From Komagataeibacter melomenusus (lineage in GTDB: Bacteria; Pseudomonadota; Alphaproteobacteria; Acetobacterales; Acetobacteraceae), in the NCBI RefSeq assembly GCF_013155395.1, contig NZ_JABJWC010000030.1, positions 1-43,902 of the forward strand: 43,902 nt of DNA, read 5' to 3'. A program made the position numbers and the translations under genes. Shown piece by piece: positions 22,814 to 30,353 of this stretch. The notes under the pieces are model-generated. The model saw nothing but the letters and a program-made list of their open reading frames with translations. It had not been told where the DNA came from and searched no databases. How positions within the stretch are numbered: position 1 is the first letter of the stretch; the number at the start of each line of letters is the position of its first letter.

Positions 22814-23891
22814 TACCTACCAGTCGCGTCGCAAGAAATATGCCTATTACCGCCGCGCGGGCGTGCGGCTGCGGATTGCCGGAGAGGTGGGTACCCCCAC
22901 GTTTTTCCAGTCCTATCAGGAAATCCATGATCGGTTTGAACGCAATGAGCAGCCACGTCCTGGCATCGTGCCGGGTAGTCTGTGCGAGCTAATCACTCGC
23001 TACCGCGCAACACCCGAATGGGCACAGCTCAAGCCCAGCACCCGCAAGGACTATGAAAAGTTTCTGCAGCCGCTGGAAGATGACTTCGGCACGGCTCTCG
23101 TGGCTGAACTGGATAGGGCTGCTGTGCGTCTGGTCAGAGACAGATACGCGACCCGACCGGGTCGGAAGGAAGGGGATGATCCGATCCCCAGCCCCCGCCG
23201 CGCCAACAAAACCGTATCGATGCTGTCAATTCTGATGAGCTATGCGATCGAGATCGGTATGCGTACGGATAATCCCGCCCTGCGGCCAAAGCGCCTCAAG
23301 ACAGGACCGGGTTACCGTGCCTGGACGCGTGTGGAAATCCAGACCTTCCTGCGCGAAATGCCTGCATTCCGATTGCCGCTGCTGCTGGCGCTCGGCACCG
23401 GGCAGCGCGGCATCGACCTGATCGCTATGACCTGGAGCAGCTTTGACGGAGATGTCATTGAGGTCGTACAGGAAAAAACGGGCGCCAAGGTATGGATCCC
23501 GTGCCATCCTGAATTGAAGGCGGCTCTTGAGAGGGAACTGACCCTGCGCACGGCGCAGACCATCCTGACAGGCGCTACGGGCAAACCTTGGCAACTCGGA
23601 CCCTTTCAGACCGCTGTAAGCAAGGCCATTCGGGGCGCAGGCCTGCAAGGCATCGTCTGGCACGGCCTGCGCGCTACAGCAGCCTCATGGCTGGCGGAGA
23701 TGGGATGCACGGAGAGGGAGATCATGTCGATTACGGGCCACACGACGGCCGCATCGGTGAGCGTCTATGTCCGCCATGCCGAGCAGAAAACCCGTGCCGT
23801 TAACGCCATTGCCAAGTTCTCTGCCCGCGCGCTTGATGCTAGGGAGAAGGCGAGGGGAGTGACTAGCGTTTTTGGAAAAGGGGAAATCTAG
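22785..23891 (+). CDS. Tyrosine integrase, intact
   Basis: A 368-residue site-specific recombinase. The N-terminal arm/SAM-like domain (SLCELITRYRATPEWAQLKP) is followed by a catalytic domain with Arg208 (GTGQRGIDL), Lys in EKTGAKVW (231/235), WHGLR (His293, Arg296), GHTT (His319) and nucleophile SVSVYVRHAEQ (Tyr328). The start is GTG 22785 with AGGAAAG upstream, inside the AlpA-like gene. The stop TAG lies at the edge of an 87-bp insertion; a homologous tail at 26879 reads one codon longer. All catalytic residues are present, so it may still act on the tRNA-Met site. Confidence 0.93.
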   Translation: MANVVLPYVNTYQSRRKKYAYYRRAGVRLRIAGEVGTPTFFQSYQEIHDRFERNEQPRPGIVPGSLCELITRYRATPEWAQLKPSTRKDYEKFLQPLEDDFGTALVAELDRAAVRLVRDRYATRPGRKEGDDPIPSPRRANKTVSMLSILMSYAIEIGMRTDNPALRPKRLKTGPGYRAWTRVEIQTFLREMPAFRLPLLLALGTGQRGIDLIAMTWSSFDGDVIEVVQEKTGAKVWIPCHPELKAALERELTLRTAQTILTGATGKPWQLGPFQTAVSKAIRGAGLQGIVWHGLRATAASWLAEMGCTEREIMSITGHTTAASVSVYVRHAEQKTRAVNAIAKFSARALDAREKARGVTSVFGKGEI

Positions 23892-23982
23892 CACTACAGT
23901 TGCAGTCTGAAATTCGAGTCTTTTGGAACGTATAAGAGTCATGAACAATTAGAGAAAAAACAAATTGCAACTGTAGTACTAG
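23888..23982. mobile_element. MITE-like 87-bp element with CTAG duplication
   Basis: Outer arms 23888-23904 and 23965-23982 are inverted repeats (CTAGCACTACAGTTGCA versus CTAGTACTACAGTTGCA, 16 of 17 identical). The homologous integrase tail at 26703-26879 lacks the segment: there GGGAAAT is followed by CAAG then TGAC, as expected of the empty site with a CTAG/CAAG target duplicated on insertion. No reading frame inside. Confidence 0.6.
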
Positions 23983-24052
23983 TGACTGGCATCGGCTCCG
24001 TTAAAAGGCCATCTCATTCTGCCAAGTCATAGGAAATCAATCCTAATGCAGA

Positions 24053-24085
24053 TGGTAGCAGGGGACGGGTTTGACGCTACGACTT
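24053..24085. repeat. att2: degraded copy of tRNA-Met 3' end
   Basis: TGGTAGC-GG-GGACGG-TTTGA repeats the tRNA 3' end with several changes. The preceding 19 bases, AAATCAATCCTAATGCAGA, match the sequence next to the real tRNA (26929 on) with one mismatch. It lies 160 bp after the intact integrase and marks the boundary of segments 2 and 3. Confidence 0.65.
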
Positions 24086-24757
24086 AGGAATTGCTAATAC
24101 TTCAGAGTCTGTATATGTATTTACAATACGAGCGAGTTCTTCTGCTCTTTCGTAAGCAACAGGCCATTCTTTTTCATTGCAAAGAGATGCGCCAACAACT
24201 TCGTTTGGATAAAAAAACCTCATTCCTATACAGTTTGTATTTTGTACTATTTTTTCTTGTGTTGCCTGGGGGGGGATTCTTTGTAGGCCAATGATAATTG
24301 TACGCTGAGTTTTTTCATCTTTTTGTGTTGGCCATGTCTTTTCATCAAGAAGTAAAAATCCATAACATTTTAGTAATGTTAATATAAAAGTGGCGCATGT
24401 TAGACCTGTGCCACTGTCACTAATAATATTTATGCTTCCATCTTCATTAAAGGAAATTCCATTAGGATCTAGTCCATAAGGAACATCTGGATGTTTGTCT
24501 TGTATGCACCCACATAGCCCAGCAAGGTATTTTTTGTGGGAAGGTAACATCTCTATATTATTCCAGTAATAACCCTCGGGCACTGGATCGCATCGCAGGT
24601 CATAATTCCAAGCTAGATGAAGAAAGCTAATGTTTCCGTCGTCGTCTGCGAACAGACAACCGCAATGGTGATGACCATGCGGTTGTCGCTGTATAGCAAA
24701 GCTAAATATTAAGAAACTGTCTTTGAGGATTTGTTCGCTTTCTATTTTATGCATCAT
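24077..24757 (-). CDS. Putative permuted papain-like (NlpC/P60-LRAT type) protein
   Basis: A 226-residue AT-rich gene. HHHCGCLFADDDGNISFLHL ends in a His block, and about 90 residues later GTGLTCATFILTLLKCYGF gives a Cys followed by a hydrophobic helix. This His-before-Cys order and the helix after Cys are those of permuted NlpC/P60 or LRAT-like hydrolases; the assignment is my inference. It has no signal peptide, so it would act in the cytoplasm. It starts two bases after the stop of the upstream gene, and its last codons run into att2, so the C-terminus may have been altered by integration. Third gene of a three-gene unit. Confidence 0.5.
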   Translation of the reverse strand: MMHKIESEQILKDSFLIFSFAIQRQPHGHHHCGCLFADDDGNISFLHLAWNYDLRCDPVPEGYYWNNIEMLPSHKKYLAGLCGCIQDKHPDVPYGLDPNGISFNEDGSINIISDSGTGLTCATFILTLLKCYGFLLLDEKTWPTQKDEKTQRTIIIGLQRIPPQATQEKIVQNTNCIGMRFFYPNEVVGASLCNEKEWPVAYERAEELARIVNTYTDSEVLAIPKS

Positions 24758-24759
24758 CG

Positions 24760-25344
24760 CTAGAAAATCCCAGATAAAACCTTTATATCGATATGGCCAA
24801 TACGTGATTCGGTTTTGACTTTCTCAATAAAGTGATTCCAATACGGCAATTTACTAGATACAGGGAATAAAGTTCTCGATACCGCAACTATCGCATCTTC
24901 TCCCATCTGAGAAATGTCAAGGGAGGCTATATCTGAACCAATCTCTGCAAATGCATTCTTAGAGAGCCTTGAACTAATATCCTTAATAATAGTCTTGATT
25001 TCTAGGATGCTCAATTCATGCTTGCCACTTTCAGAAATGCGCCTCCACCTAGATCTCTGATCTATGTGAGGGGAAGATTTAGCTAAAACAACAAGGCCTG
25101 AAATGCTCTCGACATTTGTCATCCTACTAATTACAAACACTTGTTGTTTGTGAAAATCATCAAATATTTGTACACAAGTTCCGTCAGTATAAACATATTC
25201 ATCCAGATTGATAGTAACTTTACTTCCAATCAGATAATCTAAACCGGCGTCAGTGTTCCAGGCAGGAGCGGTTAGCTCATTCGAAAATGGGGTAATGGGT
25301 GGAAGACTGTTTGTTATCGATTGAGACAAGTGCGAATGGCTCAC
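24760..25344 (-). CDS. Unknown protein of the three-gene cassette
   Basis: A 194-residue protein starting at GTG 25344 (GGGAG eight bases upstream). The first half is beta-rich (YLIGSKVTINLDEYVYTDGT, CVQIFDDFHKQQVFVISRMT), the second helical (ILEIKTIIKDISSRLSKNAF). No motif or family recognised, no membrane span. It lies 22 bp after the TIGR04255-like gene and is followed immediately by the papain-like gene. Translation coupling suggests the three act together. Confidence 0.6.
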   Translation of the reverse strand: MSHSHLSQSITNSLPPITPFSNELTAPAWNTDAGLDYLIGSKVTINLDEYVYTDGTCVQIFDDFHKQQVFVISRMTNVESISGLVVLAKSSPHIDQRSRWRRISESGKHELSILEIKTIIKDISSRLSKNAFAEIGSDIASLDISQMGEDAIVAVSRTLFPVSSKLPYWNHFIEKVKTESRIGHIDIKVLSGIF

Positions 25345-25366
25345 TTATTCGCTCCCTTTAGTTTAA

Positions 25367-26185
25367 TTATTGATTTAAATTAATGGAAGATTGCTTTTCA
25401 TCTGTCAAAAGAGAAGACAAAATTTCTTTATCTCGCTCGTGTAGATGATGGAATTTATTGAGTAGAGCTTCTTCTAAAGAGGTTCCATCTTCATGGAGAA
25501 CATGCCCGTCTTTCCCTTGTTCCGATATTACTTGCAATATAATAATATTTCTTTTTTCGCTGCTGTCATTTACAGAGTCTATATTTATATTTAGAAGTGT
25601 CCTTCTATTTTGGTCTGTACTCTCAAACCAACCAATATGTTGATGGAGCATTTCTTTTTTATCTAAGAGATTAGACGATATGTAAGGAGAATCAGATCTA
25701 ATTACATTTGATAAACTTGGTACGTCATCACCATGAAGCATGAACCGGTCAATGCATCGTAACTCTACAACAGATACTGACGAAAGATCACCACCACATA
25801 GAGTGTTAGCTAAAGGAATAAGAACATCCTGAATTTTTCGTACAACATCGTCCCATCTATTATACTTATGTGTTCTGTAGGTAATAGCGCTCCGCTCAAG
25901 AGTAATTTCTTCAACGACAGTTCCATTGGGCGCCACTCGCTGATATAGCATGCCAGGCGTTCCCATTTGCATCGGAGCGTAACCTGGAGAAATAACTTGT
26001 CGTCCCATGAACAGTGCCATTGGATCTAATTGCATTTTCCCGGGGAGATTGTTTGAAACTGCTAATACGTCAGCTTGTTCACAGGCTCGTTTGTAAACGT
26101 CATCAGGTGCAATTTTTGAGATACGTACTCCGACCACAGCTTGCTCTATCGCGTGATTGGATTTGCATGGACGAAAATCGCTCAT
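25367..26185 (-). CDS. TIGR04255-like protein
   Basis: A 272-residue protein. An N-terminal NHAIEQAVVGVRISK, the central ITLERSAITYRTHKYNRWDD and VELRCIDRFML follow the layout of the sporadically distributed TIGR04255 family (beta strand, FxL-type Y..W segment, then Arg-x-Ile-Asp-Arg strand). Function of that family is not established. I start at ATG 26185, with GAGGGA five bases upstream, instead of 26206. It is the first gene of the unit; the AT-rich sequence upstream should hold its promoter. Base composition differs strongly from the host core. Confidence 0.6.
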   Translation of the reverse strand: MSDFRPCKSNHAIEQAVVGVRISKIAPDDVYKRACEQADVLAVSNNLPGKMQLDPMALFMGRQVISPGYAPMQMGTPGMLYQRVAPNGTVVEEITLERSAITYRTHKYNRWDDVVRKIQDVLIPLANTLCGGDLSSVSVVELRCIDRFMLHGDDVPSLSNVIRSDSPYISSNLLDKKEMLHQHIGWFESTDQNRRTLLNINIDSVNDSSEKRNIIILQVISEQGKDGHVLHEDGTSLEEALLNKFHHLHERDKEILSSLLTDEKQSSINLNQ

Positions 26186-26206
26186 AATTCCCTCACAGCC
26201 TTCCAT

Positions 26207-26702
26207 TTATAGCTTACTAAAATTCTTAACGTATTTTCGCAGGAATGGTTGAAAATCCTGCCCTGTCGCCCGCACAACATCACATTATTTCTTCTTTGCA
26301 AACCCTCGAGGTATGCAGTCTACATATGTGCAAAATGGTATGACATTTAGAAAACCATATATCGAAAAACAAAATAGGAACGAATACTACATATTGTGTT
26401 TTGGGCGGTGAGTTATGGTGATATACGCGGCATGATCGGAATAATATTCATCATCTTAAGGTCAATCTCCGCTATTCTGTCGTGATAGAGCAGAGCTGTA
26501 ACGATGGCTGCGCCAGGGCGTGGACGAAAGAGGCACTGTTCGCACGTAGCATGGCTACTACAGATCAGCCCAGCAGACTGTCTCCCGGCGTGGGGTGGGC
26601 GGCGGTGGCTTCGCATCCGTCATGATCCGTAGTCACGGGCAGACAGTCCCTTAACAGGCCTGCGGCTGTCCAGCACCCTTTCATATGGGGCATATGGCTT
26701 GT
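26207..26702. other. Gene-free stretch upstream of the three-gene cassette
   Basis: About 230 AT-rich bases (probable promoter zone of the minus-strand cassette) are followed by about 260 GC-richer bases. I find no reading frame with recognisable homology on either strand. The GC-richer part could be a very decayed transposase or integrase fragment. Confidence 0.5.
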
Positions 26703-26879
26703 ACTGATGATCACGGGCTGCACGACGCAGCGGCAGCATCAGGGAGCGTCTATGTGCGCCATGCCGAGCAGAAAACCTGTGCCGTCAGCGCCATTGCCAA
26801 GTTCTCTGCCTGCGCGCTTGATATCAGGGAGAAGGCGAGGGGAGTGACTAGCGTTTTTAGAAAGGGGGAAATCAAGTGA
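26703..26879 (+). pseudogene. Integrase 3' relic, third copy
   Basis: The sequence encodes GSVYVRHAEQKTCAVSAIAK and EKARGVTSVFRKGEIK, ending in TGA 26877-26879, and matches the last 55 or so codons of the intact integrase, including the catalytic Tyr. Everything upstream of the GHTT region is lost. It lies 68 bp from the tRNA-Met 3' end, the natural position of the integrase tail, and shows the uninterrupted form of the site occupied by the MITE-like insert in the second copy. Confidence 0.88.
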
Positions 26880-26947
26880 CTAGCATCGGCTCCTATAACG
26901 AGCCATCTCGCTCTGCATAAGTCCTTGAAAATCAATCCTAACGCAGA

Positions 26948-27022
26948 TGGTAGCGGTGGACGGATTTGAACCGCCGACCAAGGGATTATGATTCCCCTGC
27001 TCTACCGCTGAGCTACACCGCC
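26948..27022 (-). tRNA. tRNA-Met (CAU), elongator type
   Basis: A 75-nt cloverleaf with encoded CCA. Acceptor GGCGGTG pairs with CACCGCT, the D arm is GCTC/GAGC, and the anticodon stem GGGGA/TCCCT encloses the loop ATCATAA (anticodon CAT). The T arm is GGCGG-TTCAAAT-CCGTC. The overall sequence matches alphaproteobacterial elongator tRNA-Met better than tRNA-Ile2. Its 3' end is the attachment site repeated at 8610 and 24053. Confidence 0.93.
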
Positions 27023-27199
27023 ATCGCGTTAGGATGAGTGCGGAATACCCGTGCTCATGGGGCAAGTCAACCCGTGTTTTCGCATTCGGGTACAAAACAC
27101 ATAAAAAAGCCCCGGATTTGGTACATCCACCCGGTAGGGGGTACTAAGGCAGACCCACCCCTTCAAACGGAAACGACCAGAAAAGGCTGTGCATCCTTC

Positions 27200-28429
27200 G
27201 TGAAAACCGAATTCCTTACACTTCTGACCCGTATCAGGCACCTGTTCGGATGGCTGCCGGGGCTGCTGTCCTCCATCCTCATGCTGTGCGTGGCGGGACT
27301 GGTGGCGGAAATGTTCAGCCGGTTCATCACGAAACTCATCGTGCGCATACCGGGGCAGAAGCGTGGGGCCTTCGTGCGTTCGTTCACCATGGCCATGCAG
27401 CGCCCGGTGCGCATCATGCTGGTCATCATGTTCGTGGGCACGGCGCTGCCGGTGTCGGGCCTGCCCTATGACATCATGCAGGCCACCACCCACGCGCTGG
27501 TGGTGCTGTTCGTGCTCATGCTGGGCTATGCCGCCGTGGTGGCCACCCGTATCCTGTCCGATGCCTACCTCAAGCGCATCAACGGCCAGGATGACAAGGA
27601 TGACATCCTGCTGCGCACCCACATGACACAGGTGCGCGTGCTGCGCCGCACGAGCGACCTGCTGATCGGCCTGCTCACCATAGGGGCCGCACTCATGACA
27701 TTCGAGCCGGTGCGGCAGTACGGGCTGAGCCTGTTCGCCTCCGCCGGTGCCGCATCCCTTGTCGTGGGTCTGGCTGCCCGCCCGCTGCTGACCAACCTGT
27801 TCGCGGGCATGCAGATCGCCATGACCCAGCCCATCCGCATGGAAGACCTCATCATCATCAATGGCGACTGGGCCTGGGTGGAGGAGATTACCTCAACCTA
27901 TGTTGTGCTGCGGGTGTGGGACTGGCGGCGGCATATCGTGCCGATCTCGTATTTTCTTGAAAACACGTTCCAGAACTGGACCCATAATTCGGCGGCCCTG
28001 ATCGGGGTTGTGTTCCTGCATCTTGATTTCAACGCGCCGATGGACCGCATCCGCGAGCGCCTGCGTGAGATCGTGCATTCAGCACCCTTGTGGGATGGCA
28101 AGGAGTTTGCCGTGCAGGTGGCTGACTGCAATGCACATGTCATGACCGTGCGCGTGATTGCCAGCGCGCGTTCGGCCATGCAGAGCTGGGACCTGCGCTG
28201 CGAGATCCGCGAACAGATCATCGCCTATCTTCGTGATGAATGCCCAGAGGCGCTGCCGCGTGAGCGCCTGTCGCATGTGGCGTCCGTCTCGGGGCTGGAT
28301 GTGATGACCGACCCGGCAGCGCTGTCGCCCCCTGTCAGGCGGCCGCCGCCGGGGGCCTATCTTGGCCCGCGCAATGGCGCGGGTGGCGGTGGCATGGGGC
28401 TCGGCGATGGCGGCCAGGGCCATGGCTGA
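27200..28429 (+). CDS. MscS-family mechanosensitive channel
   Basis: A 409-residue membrane protein that should release solutes on hypo-osmotic shock. Several N-terminal helices precede the MscS core: GLAARPLLTNLFAGMQIAMT (pore-lining TM3 and neck), PIRMEDLIIINGDWAWVEEI and WDWRRHIVPISYFLENTFQN (beta domain). The C-terminal alpha-beta domain and a Pro/Gly-rich tail follow. I prefer GTG 27200 (VKTEFLTLL) to the in-frame upstream codon at 27038; the choice is not firm. It converges on uppP with 18 bp between. Confidence 0.85.
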   Translation: MKTEFLTLLTRIRHLFGWLPGLLSSILMLCVAGLVAEMFSRFITKLIVRIPGQKRGAFVRSFTMAMQRPVRIMLVIMFVGTALPVSGLPYDIMQATTHALVVLFVLMLGYAAVVATRILSDAYLKRINGQDDKDDILLRTHMTQVRVLRRTSDLLIGLLTIGAALMTFEPVRQYGLSLFASAGAASLVVGLAARPLLTNLFAGMQIAMTQPIRMEDLIIINGDWAWVEEITSTYVVLRVWDWRRHIVPISYFLENTFQNWTHNSAALIGVVFLHLDFNAPMDRIRERLREIVHSAPLWDGKEFAVQVADCNAHVMTVRVIASARSAMQSWDLRCEIREQIIAYLRDECPEALPRERLSHVASVSGLDVMTDPAALSPPVRRPPPGAYLGPRNGAGGGGMGLGDGGQGHG

Positions 28430-28447
28430 GCGCGCCATGCAACTGGC

Positions 28448-29290
28448 TCAGAACGACAGGTAGAGAAACGCGGTTGCGCCTGCGCCAATGCAGTACCAGC
28501 CAAACGGGCGCAGCGCCCAGTCCTCATGGTCGCGGAAGTAGCGCATGAGGATGCCGGTGCACACCAGCGCCACGACACCGGCCACGATGGCGGCGATGAT
28601 GGCCATGTGCATCTGCTCGGGCTGGGGCGGGGCATGGCGCAGTTTCAGCGCCTCGAGCACGGTGGCGGCCAGAATGACCGGTTGCGCCATGAGGAAGGAG
28701 AAGCGCGCCGCATTCTCATGCGACAGGCCGCGCAGCAGCCCGCCCACGATGCACGCGCCCGAGCGCGACAGGCCGGGGAAGAAGGCCAGGCACTGGAACA
28801 GCCCGATCACCAGCGCCTCGCCAAAGCCAAGGGCTGCGAGCGGGCGGTCGTTGTGGTGGCGCAGGGTGGCGCGCATGCGGTCGACAGCCAGCAGCATGAC
28901 GCCGTTGAGGGTGAGGAAAACCGCAGCGTAACGCGCCGTGCCGAAAAGGTTGCGGATGGCATGCTCGAACAGGCCGCCAATCAGCACGGCGGGAATGGTG
29001 GCCACGACCAGCAGGGCAAGGATGCGGATGCTGTCCATCTGGCAGGTCTCGCCATGCCGGCCCGCAGCGCCGGTGAACAGCGCAACCCAGTCGCGCCAGA
29101 AAAAGACCAGAAGGGCTGCACAGGTGCCCAGGTGCAGCATGACCAGCAGGGGCAGGAACATCTCCCCATGCAGGTCGAGTGGCCAGTGCAGCATGGCTGG
29201 CACGATGGCCGCATGCCCGAGGCTGCTGATGGGGAACTGTTCGGTCGCCCCCTGAATGATGGCAATAATGATAGCCTGAAGGAGTGTCAT
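28448..29290 (-). CDS. uppP: Undecaprenyl-diphosphate phosphatase (UppP/BacA family)
   Basis: A 280-residue polytopic protein that dephosphorylates undecaprenyl diphosphate and so recycles the lipid carrier for cell-wall and polysaccharide synthesis. The first family motif reads GATEQFPISSLGHAAI, where most members have E-x-LP-SSTGH. The second, PGLSRSGACIVGGLLRGLSH, is standard with the catalytic Ser/Arg region intact. The start ATG 29290 is preceded by a GGGGG site. The variant first motif suggests a divergent subgroup rather than loss of function. Confidence 0.85.
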   Translation of the reverse strand: MTLLQAIIIAIIQGATEQFPISSLGHAAIVPAMLHWPLDLHGEMFLPLLVMLHLGTCAALLVFFWRDWVALFTGAAGRHGETCQMDSIRILALLVVATIPAVLIGGLFEHAIRNLFGTARYAAVFLTLNGVMLLAVDRMRATLRHHNDRPLAALGFGEALVIGLFQCLAFFPGLSRSGACIVGGLLRGLSHENAARFSFLMAQPVILAATVLEALKLRHAPPQPEQMHMAIIAAIVAGVVALVCTGILMRYFRDHEDWALRPFGWYCIGAGATAFLYLSF

Positions 29291-29413
29291 TGTCCCCCCG
29301 TCCATGACGCAGTAGAATGAAAAGATAAGGCAAGATGTCGCGCCGCATTCCCCTCGCACCGCATTGCGGCAGCTTTCGGGATGGTGTGGCGCACGGGCGG
29401 GCAGGGAGCCAGC

Positions 29414-29872
29414 ATGGCACGGCAGAGAAGTGGGGCGATCATATGCAGCGGGCTGGTCCTTCTGGTGGCGGGCGGCTTCTGTATTTACGCCCGTGCCGCG
29501 CAAAGCGGTGGATCACATGACCGCTATCCCGTCATGGCGCGTTTCGTGTCGGCCAACGGGCTGAAGGTCGGCGCGGATGTTGACATGGATGGCGTGCCCG
29601 TGGGCCGCGTCACCTCCATTGCGCTCGACCCCGCCACCTACATGGCCAATGTGGGTTTTACACTCGACCGCACCGTGTTGCTACCGGAAGATACAGTCAT
29701 TTCAATCGGTAGCCCCACGCTCACGGCCGATACCGCCCTGATGGTCGAGGCCGGGCAGGCCCCGGGCCGCATCGCGCCGGGCACGGTCATCACCAATACG
29801 CGCGAACCCCTCAGCCTTGAGCAGCAGGTGAGCAACTACATCTTCGGCAATGGTGGCCTGCCCGGTAATTAA
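29414..29872 (+). CDS. MlaD-like MCE-domain protein
   Basis: A 152-residue protein with an N-terminal membrane anchor (GAIICSGLVLLVAGGFCIYA) and one MCE/MlaD domain (YPVMARFVSANGLKVGADVD, MDGVPVGRVTSIALD, LTADTALMVEAGQAPGRIAP). It has the length of MlaD, the periplasmic lipid-binding subunit of the Mla phospholipid transporter. The start ATG 29414 has AGGGAG upstream. No mlaE, mlaF or mlaC is adjacent, so partners must lie elsewhere. Confidence 0.82.
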   Translation: MARQRSGAIICSGLVLLVAGGFCIYARAAQSGGSHDRYPVMARFVSANGLKVGADVDMDGVPVGRVTSIALDPATYMANVGFTLDRTVLLPEDTVISIGSPTLTADTALMVEAGQAPGRIAPGTVITNTREPLSLEQQVSNYIFGNGGLPGN

Positions 29873-29954
29873 ATGGTCCTGTTGCGGCGGCATGGCATGA
29901 AAAAACCATTCAGGATGTCATTGATTAGCAGTCGTTCCTGAACAAAACGATGAT

Positions 29955-30224
29955 ATGGCAGGGACTGTCAGCATCACACTCGGCAGGGCAGAAGCGCTGA
30001 TCCTGTTTGAAATCCTGTCACGGGAACCGGACCGCCCTGAATGTGGAAAATTTCAGGTTCCTGGCAATCGGGATGCAGACTATTGGGCCTTTGACGAACT
30101 GCTTGGTACCCTCGAGCGTGTGCTGCCTGAACCTTTCGGCCCCGGTTATGACCAGTATCTGTCAGATGCCGCCCATAACCTGATCCGGCGGCGTGGTCGC
30201 CTGCCGGGGCCGGATCATACCTGA
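29955..30224 (+). CDS. Small hypothetical protein
   Basis: An 89-residue soluble protein (ITLGRAEALILFEILSREPD, AFDELLGTLERVLPEPF, YLSDAAHNLIRRRG) with mainly helical character. No signal, membrane span or known motif. The ribosome site is weak, but coding-like composition and the isolated position between two clear genes support it. Function unknown. Confidence 0.55.
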   Translation: MAGTVSITLGRAEALILFEILSREPDRPECGKFQVPGNRDADYWAFDELLGTLERVLPEPFGPGYDQYLSDAAHNLIRRRGRLPGPDHT

Positions 30225-30353
30225 CCTTGCGGCCATCATCCGTAACGGTCACGCGTCATTCACCGTGGTTCTGGCCTGATTGCCCTTACGGGGCACGGTA
30301 TTGTCTTGTATGGCAGGCATGATCTGCAACTGCATTTCTGTCTTGAGGTCGTG

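Noticed and set aside
26690-27030. tRNA-Ile2 (CAT) instead of tRNA-Met
   Set aside because: The acceptor and anticodon-arm sequence follow alphaproteobacterial elongator tRNA-Met; the modified C34 alternative lacks support.
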